Source of the DNA: Mucilaginibacter sp. OK283
GTDB taxonomy: Bacteria; Bacteroidota; Bacteroidia; Sphingobacteriales; Sphingobacteriaceae
NCBI RefSeq assembly: GCF_900110415.1
Contig: NZ_FODR01000011.1
Span: forward strand, 62,001 to 126,000
Length of the DNA stretch: 64,000 nucleotides
Reading direction: 5' to 3'
The notes below the pieces were generated by a model that saw only the letters and a list, made by a program, of their open reading frames with translations, searched no databases and was not told the DNA's origin. Both the position numbers and the translations under genes were made by a program. Shown here piece by piece: positions 16,465 to 25,700 of this stretch (position 1 is the stretch's first letter; each line of letters starts with the position of its first letter).

Positions 16465-18549
16465 TTAGGTTGACGGCGGGAAGGCCAAACGCAAATCACT
16501 TGGTTTTGGCTTTTCGGGTACGGGCAATCCCCTCTTCTCTAAAACTGCCCGATAGGCTTTCCAGGCCACGTCATAAACCAGCTCTCCTTTTTCATAATCA
16601 AGAATACCAAATGATTTTGGTTTAAAACCGGGCTTGTCTCCAAAATCATACAGTTGCATCCGGTACTCCTCCCCATCTTTTACAGCAGGATACATTTGTG
16701 ATGCCGAAATAGGTACAGCACAGCCCCCCAAAGCTTTACAGGCATTATCTGCCGGCGGACTAAAAGGCAAAGCATTTGCTGCCGGCCAGCCGGGTTGTGT
16801 TTTATAAAACGCTGTAGCCTTGCCACCGCACAGCCCACCGCCAGTAGTTTTTTGAACAAAGCCGCAACCACCTTCGGTTTTACAGTCGTTTGATCCTTTG
16901 CAGGTATGGTAAATGGCTGTTGTTGCACAGGTTTCCGGGTTATCTTTCAACACATCATCCAGGCTCATTCCCTGGCAGGCATGGTAAAGGTGTTGGGTAC
17001 GGTCTATAGGCTTATCGTCTGGCGATGTTACCCCAAGGCTAATATCAGGCGCTTTGCCAAAAATAGCCCAGCAGATAGACATCCTATCGCCCGAGCCCCC
17101 CATTGACGGGTACGGGAATTGCGTTTTGGGGTTTTTAAAATAATCGTTAAGTACTTTGGTTACACCTGCTATAGCGCCTGTAGAGGCACGGCTAAACAGC
17201 TCAAAGTTTTTAGCATTGGCAGTATCATTAAGCTTTAACCTGTTTAAAGCACCGGCAATATCGCCCGAGGGCGGTAGCTGCGGATTATGTGTAGGATCAT
17301 AAGCTGCGGTTTGTAATGATTCGGCCGACCATGAATTACCTTTTGCATGCCATTGGTCCCAGGTCTCAATCTGTCCCTCCATCAGCAAATTCATAACAAA
17401 AGCAAAAGTTTCAAAATGATCCATTTTGCCAAATGTATCGCGGGCATCCGCTTTGGCCGATGGCGCATCGGCTCCGGTAGCTGTAAATGATGGATATTTA
17501 TTTTTCAAAACCGGGCAGCTTGGCCTAAACTGGTCTTGTACGACGCTTAGGTTAACATGCTCATGAGCACCCCTGCTTTTATTCATCCTGTCCAGGATTT
17601 GTTTAATTACGCCCCCACCTTCGCCCTGATCGGTAATGCCGTTAATCATGTTCATGGCATCCAGCAGAGCAGCTTCCGATTCGGTATTCTGGATACTGGT
17701 GGCAATGCCCGGGTATTCATCATCACCCGGATCCTTCGGATCTGGTGCTAATTTAGGGTTAAGCCTTTCGGGATTAAAAATTTCCTTTTGTAGGGCTACA
17801 TCACTACCCGCTTTTCCCTTTTCAAAAACAATATCCCAAAGCGTTACGCCATCGGTATAAGTTATAGACAGGTAATTCCACAATTGCAGGTACATGTTTC
17901 CTATCGATCCAAACAAAGGCAAATCGGTACCGGGCTTCCAGTTATCGAAAGGAGCTTTCTCACTGTATTTAGCAATTTTATCAGGGTCGAGCACCTTTTC
18001 GGCATCAGTTTCGGTTTGCTCAATAGCCAAAAACAAGCGTACCTGTTCTTTATTCATTGCCCCTGTTTTAACTTTTACCTTGTCGAATGGTGCAATGCAA
18101 TCTTTAAAGTCGAGGATGTGCGGCAGCACTGTTTTATCATCGCCATAACATTTCCAGGCATAAGTTTGCTCGTCCTGTAAAGGCTCGCAGGTAAACTTAG
18201 GTTCATAGCCAATTACTTTGGCAAGGTTTGATACAATTTGCAGGTGCAGCATTTCGGCCACAAAAACACTAAAAACAGCATTAAATGCTTTTTCGTTTGC
18301 CGTTGCAGGTTTGGCCGTTGCCGCCATGCCCGGCCAGGTGCGACCCAGGTAAAAGTTATTGCCTTTGCTGTTTATCTCATGCATACCTTGCAGGGAGTAC
18401 AACGAGGTCATGTACAAAGGGATGGTAAACAACTCGACGTTGACCGCTGCCTGTACAATAGCGTGCAGGGCCTGTTCGTCAACCTCCTTAAAGGAAACCG
18501 GGCGGTTTTTTAGCCGGTCGTCATGCGTAAACAGTAAGGTACTTTTCAT
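16465..18549 (-). CDS. VioB-type ferritin-like protein with Cys-rich C-terminal segment
   Basis: A protein of 694 residues without a signal peptide. The N-terminal third matches the ferritin-like domain found in VioB: VELFTIPLYMTSLYSLQG (Glu39) and FVAEMLHLQIVSNLAKVIGY (Glu99, His102) are the di-metal helices, with further acidic helix residues near 177 and 217. Residues 300-480 form a second helical domain (MNMINGITDQGEGGG, FETFAFVMNLLMEGQIETW). Residues 520-612 are Cys-rich: YHACQGMSLDD, YHTCKGSNDCKTEGGCGF, GGLCGG, NACKALGGC (Cys 525, 541, 550, 556, 562, 574, 604, 610). The HxCxG and GGCG patterns recall HvfA/bufferin-type MNIO substrates. It begins 20 bases after PorP/SprF and is followed by the MNIO gene 14 bases later. 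A role in metal binding or oxidation is inferred. Confidence 0.85.
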   Translation of the reverse strand: MKSTLLFTHDDRLKNRPVSFKEVDEQALHAIVQAAVNVELFTIPLYMTSLYSLQGMHEINSKGNNFYLGRTWPGMAATAKPATANEKAFNAVFSVFVAEMLHLQIVSNLAKVIGYEPKFTCEPLQDEQTYAWKCYGDDKTVLPHILDFKDCIAPFDKVKVKTGAMNKEQVRLFLAIEQTETDAEKVLDPDKIAKYSEKAPFDNWKPGTDLPLFGSIGNMYLQLWNYLSITYTDGVTLWDIVFEKGKAGSDVALQKEIFNPERLNPKLAPDPKDPGDDEYPGIATSIQNTESEAALLDAMNMINGITDQGEGGGVIKQILDRMNKSRGAHEHVNLSVVQDQFRPSCPVLKNKYPSFTATGADAPSAKADARDTFGKMDHFETFAFVMNLLMEGQIETWDQWHAKGNSWSAESLQTAAYDPTHNPQLPPSGDIAGALNRLKLNDTANAKNFELFSRASTGAIAGVTKVLNDYFKNPKTQFPYPSMGGSGDRMSICWAIFGKAPDISLGVTSPDDKPIDRTQHLYHACQGMSLDDVLKDNPETCATTAIYHTCKGSNDCKTEGGCGFVQKTTGGGLCGGKATAFYKTQPGWPAANALPFSPPADNACKALGGCAVPISASQMYPAVKDGEEYRMQLYDFGDKPGFKPKSFGILDYEKGELVYDVAWKAYRAVLEKRGLPVPEKPKPSDLRLAFPPST

Positions 18550-18569
18550 GGTTAGGGTTTTATTCTGGT

Positions 18570-19481
18570 TTATAATAGTTTATTGCCGGTTACATTTCCA
18601 AACCGGTAACTTATGCTTACTTCATGGGTGGTGATATTAACGCCCCCCAGGTTATTTGATGATGTGCCAAACTGGTAGCTATACCCTACCCTGAATGCTT
18701 TACCAATTACCGATAACATAGCCGCTGCTTTTTTATCGGTTCGGTAATTTAAGCCTATGCCCAATTGTTCCTTAAGGTACAATGTGCCCGAAATATTTGC
18801 CAAAACCGCCGATCCGTTTACATAGCTAACCAACGTGGCTGGTTTAACCTTTACATCGTCGCTTACATCGGCCAGGCAGGCCCCTGTAAAGTAATAATGT
18901 GTGCGCAGGTAATTGGCTTGCTGTTCTGATGCGGTGCCCAGGCTACGGATGGTAAATTCGGGAACTGATAAACCCAGGTAATAATTGGCGCTATACAACA
19001 TCACCCCGAAACCGATGTTAGGTTTCGTTTCGCGCACATCATTCATAAACTGCGGGTCGGTAGCATCCAGTTGCGAATAATTGCCTACATAATTACGTAC
19101 GCCTAAATTTAAAGCCACAGCCAGGTAATCGGTTTGGGTAAGCTGCACGCCTTTAGCAAAAAAAACGTTAGCCTCGATTTGTTTCTCTACAGCAGCCTGG
19201 TCATTCAGTACATACAAACCGGTTGCGCCGTTGATAGATTCGATAGGAAAATTGGCATTCAGCATTAGGCTGCTTGGCGCACCATCTATACCTATAAACT
19301 GCTTGCGCCCCAGCACGCTTACAGACCCGGCCTTATCAAGTATAGAATATGCCGGGTTAACTGCAGTAAGGTTATCTGCATATTGGCTGTAGTTATAAAT
19401 CTGTTGTTGCGCAAAAACCTTACTGCAAATTGTAAATGCAAGTATCAAGCTTAGCTTTATCGTATTTTTTTTGATGAACAT
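18570..19481 (-). CDS. PorP/SprF-family type IX secretion outer-membrane protein
   Basis: A protein of 303 residues with signal peptide (IKLSLILAFTICSKVFAQ). The mature start QQIYNYSQYADNLTAVNPAY is the PorP/SprF hallmark (bacteroidal outer-membrane protein starting with the NPAY block). Alternating beta-strands end in an aromatic strand (VSISYRFGNVTGNKLL), as expected for a 14-strand-like barrel. SprF-type proteins serve the secretion or surface anchoring of proteins with type B (gliding-type) C-terminal domains, such as the giant protein encoded just upstream. The ferritin-like gene follows 20 bases later, which makes this the first gene of the MNIO operon or the link between the two parts. 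Confidence 0.9.
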   Translation of the reverse strand: MFIKKNTIKLSLILAFTICSKVFAQQQIYNYSQYADNLTAVNPAYSILDKAGSVSVLGRKQFIGIDGAPSSLMLNANFPIESINGATGLYVLNDQAAVEKQIEANVFFAKGVQLTQTDYLAVALNLGVRNYVGNYSQLDATDPQFMNDVRETKPNIGFGVMLYSANYYLGLSVPEFTIRSLGTASEQQANYLRTHYYFTGACLADVSDDVKVKPATLVSYVNGSAVLANISGTLYLKEQLGIGLNYRTDKKAAAMLSVIGKAFRVGYSYQFGTSSNNLGGVNITTHEVSISYRFGNVTGNKLL

Positions 19482-19691
19482 TTTTTGTAATCCTGGTTAG
19501 CCAGTGTGTTTAGTGGTATGGTATTACTCTTTCATCTTAGGCAGATTTGCTGAATTTACCCCGCAAACCCGCCTATGAAAAACTAAGTAATGATAGCGTG
19601 AATTATTAGCTTGTATACAGGGATTATTAGCCTAAATTGTAGCCATTCACCAGCTATTTTTACCCTTCTTTGGCAGATAAATTACAGTAAA

Positions 19692-19724
19692 CCATGGTTA
19701 CCTGTCTGCTAACGGTAACCATGG
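19692..19724 (-). terminator. Strong stem-loop between giant gene and porP/sprF-like gene
   Basis: A perfect 11-base stem, CCATGGTTACC (19692-19702) and GGTAACCATGG (19714-19724), with an 11-base loop. It lies upstream of the 19763 stop in genome coordinates, that is just after the giant gene on its strand. No long T run follows, so it could be a partial terminator or an RNA-processing/stability hairpin that lets the downstream genes be expressed at a different level. Confidence 0.55.
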
Positions 19725-19762
19725 CCAGTAATATTCCTTACCAGGCTTCTATTCTATTCCTG

Positions 19763-22700
19763 TTAATATTTCAGGATGATATAACCTGTCTTACGTTTGG
19801 TTTCATTACCATCCTTGTACTCTAACGAGTAGTAGTAAGTGCCCGGCTTTTGCATAGCCGAGTTCTTGTTGGAGTGGCCGTCAAACACATTGCCATTACT
19901 GCCATAGCCTTGTACATCGTATATCAGTACACCGCCGGCGTTCATGATGCTCAGGTGGTTATCGGCATAGTTTTCAATACCATCAATGATGAACACATCG
20001 TTAATGCCGTCGCCGTTTGGCGACAGGGCCTGGTGAACGGTGATATTCCTGGTGCTTATTTCATCTGGTTGCTTTTCAATTCCGATGGCCGGGCTCAAAG
20101 CCAATGAATTTAAGTTCATATTACCCGGATCACTTTTATTTACTACAATGGAATAGGTGCGCACGCTGGTGCCATCTGCAGCTGTTATTGAAAGGTGGAC
20201 GGTTGTGGACCCGCTTGCATTAAGGGTTATGGGCGCTGATTCACTTCCGCTTGACACCACATCACCTTCAACCCGTATAACCGAGTTTAGATCTGATGCT
20301 GTGGCCTTAACAGTTATACTGGAAGTGACTGCCGATACCGAGGTTTGATAATTGACGGTGCTGCTACCGGTTGTAAGTGTCAGCACCGAGACCGGGCTCA
20401 ATGCTAACGAGGTTAACGCAGTGTTGCTGGAACCATTTTTATACACAATAATGGAATACGTACGCAAGCTGGCACCATCCGCCGCTGTTATTAAAAGATG
20501 AATAGTTGTGGGGGCGGTTGCGTTCAGGGTTATGGGGGCAGATATCCCGCCGCTGGCTACGACATTACCCTCAACCCTTATAACCGCGTTGGGATCTGAT
20601 GCTGTTGCCTTAACAGTTATGCTGGTTGTGGCTGCGGATACCGAGGTTTGATAGTTGATGGTGCTGCTACCCGTTGTAAGGGTCAGCGTTGAGGCCGGAC
20701 TCAATATTAACGAGGTTAAAACCGTGTTACTGGAACCATTTTTATATACAACGATGGAAAAGGTTCGGGTAGTGACGCCATTCTCGGCTGTTACAGAAAT
20801 ATGAACGGTAGTAGTTCCCGTAGCATTCAGTGTTACCGGATCCGATGTACTACCACTTGACACAATATTCCCTTCAACCCGTATCACCGAGTTAGGATCT
20901 GACGCGATAGCCTTAATAGTTATGCTGGATGTGCCTGCAGATACCGAAGTTTGATAATTTACGTTACTGCTGCCGGTTGTAGCCGTGAGTGTGGAGGCCG
21001 GGCTTAATATTAGGGACGTAAGCAAGGCATTACTTGACCCATTTTTATTTACAGCAATCGAATACGTTCGGACGCTGACGCCATCCTCGGCTGTTATTGA
21101 TATATGGATTATTGTAGAACCGGTTGCATTCAGCGTTATTGGGCCGGATGTAACCCCGCTGGCTACGGTATTGCCCTCAATCCGGATGACTGCATTTGGG
21201 TCAGAAGTTGCAGCTACAACGGCGACAGTGCCGGCTGTCACCGATACCGAGGTTTGGTAATTTACGTTACTGGCACCCGTTGTTATTGACAATGGAGTTG
21301 ACGGGCTTAATGCCAATGAACTTATTGCGGTATTACTCGATCCGTTTTTGTACACGGTAATGGAATAAGTACGAACACTTACCCCATCTGCAGCCGTCGC
21401 AGAAACATGGATGATAGTAGCTCCGGTGGCGTTCAGCATTATCGGGGCAGATGCACTTCCGCTCAATACCACATTTCCTTCAACCCTGATTACCGCGTTA
21501 GGATCTGCTGCTGTAGCGGTAACCGTTATGCCTGGTGTCGAAGCCGATACCGAAGTTTGGTAATTTACCGCGCTGCTGCCTGCTATAGCTGTCAGCGTGG
21601 AAGTTGGGTTCAGGCTTAACGAGGCCAAAGCGGGGTTACTTGACCCGTTTTTAGACACTACGATGGAATAAGTACGAATAGTGGCACCATCCTGGGCGGT
21701 TATAGAAACATGAACAGTAGTAGACCCGGTAGTATTCAGCGTTATAGGGGCAGATGTACTACCGCTGGCTACCGTATTGCCTTCTACTCGTATCACCGCG
21801 TTAGGGTCTGTCGTGGTGGCTGTAACTGTTATGCTCGATGTCGGGGTCGATACTGAAGTTTGGTAATTTATGGTGCTGCTGCCGGTTATAACCGTCAAGG
21901 TGGAGGCGGGGCTTAATCTTAATGCGCTCACACCTACATTAGTTGACAATCCGGCAGCAGAACGATTTACTGTTAATGTATAAGTACTGGTAGTAGTGCC
22001 GTCCTGCGCGGTTGTTACTATACTTATAATATTTGAACCCTCGTTCAATGATATAACTGATGATAATGCGCCATGGGGAATTACCGTGCCATTAGCTGTA
22101 ACTGCTGCATTGGCATCATTGGTGCTTGCACCAATTTTTATAGTATTCACCGCATAGGGCACATTTAGCGTATAACTGCTCACAGCCTGATTAAATACCG
22201 GGTTTAAAGATCCGGCATTGGTAGTTAAACCAGTAAGTGTGGCATCGGCGGATACAGGCCTGCTAACCGTTATTGTATAGGTATTTTTAGTGATACCATC
22301 GGCCGCAGTTATTTCAACAGGTATGATGGTATTGCCGCCATTCAAGGTAACAGGGGCGGAAGCCACGCCGGACAGGACTGCTGCCCCATTTACTTTTACG
22401 GTTGATGTTGTATCGCTAAGGGTTGGCGTAACCGTTATCGATACATCGCCGATGGATACAGCAGCCGTATAAGCGTTAGTATTGGCATCAAAAACGGGGC
22501 TTAAGCTTCCTTTGCTCAAAGTAAGATTAGACAGGCCGACATTCGATTGACGGGTTGCTATTAAACTATAAGTTTTGATGGTCGTGCTATCCTGGGCCTT
22601 TACCATAATAGTTATGGCATTAGCACCCACGGTTAGCGGGATATCGATGGTGCCGCTAACATCCAGGTTGTTGCCGTTTACAAGTACCGTTGCATTAATA

Positions 22701-25700
22701 TCATTTGCAAATGGGGAAAGTGTTAAAGTACCTGTGGCGTTGCTTACTGTGGCTGAATAAGCTATTGTACCGGCATCGAATAAAGGGCTTAATGTGCCGT
22801 CGCTTAAACCAAGGCCGGCCAAAGTTGCATCGGTTGATGCTGCCGCACGGTTAACAGTCAGGTTGTAGGTTTTAGTGGTAATACCATCTTCGGCGGTTAC
22901 TACAACCGGTATTGGATTACTGCCTGCGTTTAAAGGCACACTCAAACCAGATCCGGATGCAGCAGATATACCGCCTATCGTAATTAACGCGTTGGCATTG
23001 GCTGCGGCCGGGGTTATGGTAATTGAACCCGTTGCGTAATTCACGGATGTTGTATAAGTATCTATACCGCTGCTAAACACCGGGCTAAGGGTACCGCTAC
23101 TGAGGCCTAAGCCGGTCAAAGTAGCATCTTCAGACGGCACTGCCCTGGTAATAGTCACCGTATATGTTTTGGTGGTACTGCCATCCTGTGAGGTTATTGT
23201 TGTTGTTACCACATTGGCGCCTGCATTTAGCGGGATTAGCGCCGATGGCGTGGCTGGAGTAATAGTGGTTGTATTACCCCCATTTGTTACGGTAATAACA
23301 GATGTCGCCTCGGCAGTTACCGGCGTAAAGTTAACAGACGATACATTACCTGCAACCGAAGCTGTATAATTTACAGTATTGCGGGAAAATACAGGCGATA
23401 TCGCTCCGCTGCTCAAAACAATGTTACCCAGGAAAGCCTGGCTTGCCGACGGACGAAGCACATTTAAAGCGTAGCTTGTAAAATTCACGCCATCCGGAGC
23501 AGTTACCCTCACAGTAATGCGTTGGTTGCCTACAAACAACGCACTGTTGGTATATGAAGGAGTTGAAGCATTAATGGTTTGTCCGCCGGCTGTTACGCTT
23601 GCATCGGCTGCCGAAGCCACCGGTGTAACCGTAATAGCATTATCACTGGCGGCTACAACCACCGTATAGCTTGTTACAGCCGGTGAAAACGCGGGTGCAA
23701 GAGCGCCTTTATCTACCGCTAATGAGCTGAGCGTAACATCTACAAACGGCAGCCTTATGGCATGTACGGTATAATACTGTGTATTGGAGTTATCTGCTGC
23801 TGTAATACCTATGGTAAATAGATTATCACCTACGGCAAGGGGCAGGTTATCAGATGCGCCACCAGATATTGCATAGCCGTTTACTGTAATAACCGTACCG
23901 CCAGGGTCAGACGCGTTAGGACTTAGCCTTATAGCCGTCACATTATTAGGAATAGTAGCGGTAAGGTTATTAGTGGCCTGGTTAATGATAGCCGAATATC
24001 CCGCGTTACCTGAAAGGATAACATTAATTAAACCTGCATCTGATGAATATGCCCGGTTGATAGTAATATTATAGGTATTGTTACCACCGCCAAATGAGTA
24101 TACATTTACAGGAATAACGTTCACACCGCCCTGTAATGCTACAAACTTAAATGCACCTGTGCTTACGGGTACCCCGCCTACTCTTAGTTCGGCACGGCTA
24201 TCCTGTGCTACGGGTGCAATTACGACGCCGGTTACATTAGGGTTGCTGATGATCATCGTATAGTCATTCGTCGCCGGGTCAAATACGGGGATTAACGGTG
24301 TTATTGTGCCGTTGATGTTCATCGTTAAGCTTTGCAGTAAGTTATTTGTCGAGAAGTTCCTGGTTACATTTATGGTGTAGGTTTTTTGAGTTACCCCATC
24401 GCCGGCAGTAACAACGATCACCATAGGCTCAACAGCCGAAAAGTATTGGAGTGTGGTGGCGTTGCCAGTGGCAGTATTTAAAGCGGTGCCGTTGATGGTT
24501 ATCGTTGCGCCGTCGTTGGTTGCAATTGGTTTCAGGGTGAAAGCCGTTACATCGCTGGTTACTGTGGTGTTATAAGTGTAAGTACCACTATCAAAAGGCA
24601 CGTCCAATCCCGAAATGGTGGTCATGATACCCAGATTGGCTAATGTAGCATCGGTCGATGTCGCCCTGTTTACTGTTATGTTATAGGTTTTTGGTGTTCC
24701 GTTTTGTGCAGTTACAGTTACAGGTACCTGGTTATCGCCTATAGCAAGTGTGCTTGTAAAAGCCGCTCCTGATGGTGCGGGCAAGCCATCATGAGTTCCG
24801 TAGGCTGTCGCATCAAATGTGGGTGTAATATCAATAGATTTGGTTGCATTGCTCACCTGCACAGTGTAGTTAAGCGTAGCGCTGTCAAATGCCGGGCTAA
24901 GTGAACCTGCGCTTACAGCCAGGCTGTTCAGCAGGTTGTTTGATGAAAAGGCGCGGTTAATTACTATACCGTAGTAGCTTTGCGTAGTGCCGTCCTGCGC
25001 GGTTACTACTAAATTGTATGCATTGTCGCCCAAATTAAGCGGTAGGGTAACCGGCGTGCCCGACGTTGCAGGATTGCCGTTGACTGTTATAGTGGCATTG
25101 GGTTCATGAACTACAGCGGTAACATCAAAACTGGTTACCGTATTTGCTACGCTTGACCGGTATACATTGTATCCATCGGGTGTTGGCGTACCCGTGCTAA
25201 TGGTAAAGTTATTTAATGTTGCATCTGACGAAGGCAGGCGGGTTACTGTAACATTATACGGGTTGGTGGTGGTACCATCCTGCGCGGTTACATTCACCGG
25301 GATAACGTTGGGGCCAACATTTAAAGAAATACTGCCCGATGACATGCCGGATGTTACCTGGCTGCCATTCACAGTTACCCTGGCGTTAACATCAGATAAG
25401 GTTGGCGTTAAAATTAACGATGTAACACCTGTTGCAACTGTTGTCGTATAATTATTAGTGCCCGATGCAAACGAGGGCGATAAACTGCCCTGGCTGATAG
25501 CTAAACTGCTCAGGTTACCATTGGTTGATAAGAATATAGAAAACGCCGAAGCATTTGAAGCATCCTGTACAATGTTATAATTGGCCGAGCTTAACCCTGC
25601 GCCATCAATAGCATATGTGCCAACAGGTGTACTTGTTGTTGCAGTTGTACTAAAGCTAAGCGTGCCGGTAGTAGCTGATGCCTGGGTATCGCCATTTAAA

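Noticed and set aside
20135..21949. CRISPR-like array of regular repeats
   Set aside because: The period is about 300 bases, in frame within one large gene, and the units encode a beta-sandwich domain; there are no short repeats with unique spacers and no cas genes.
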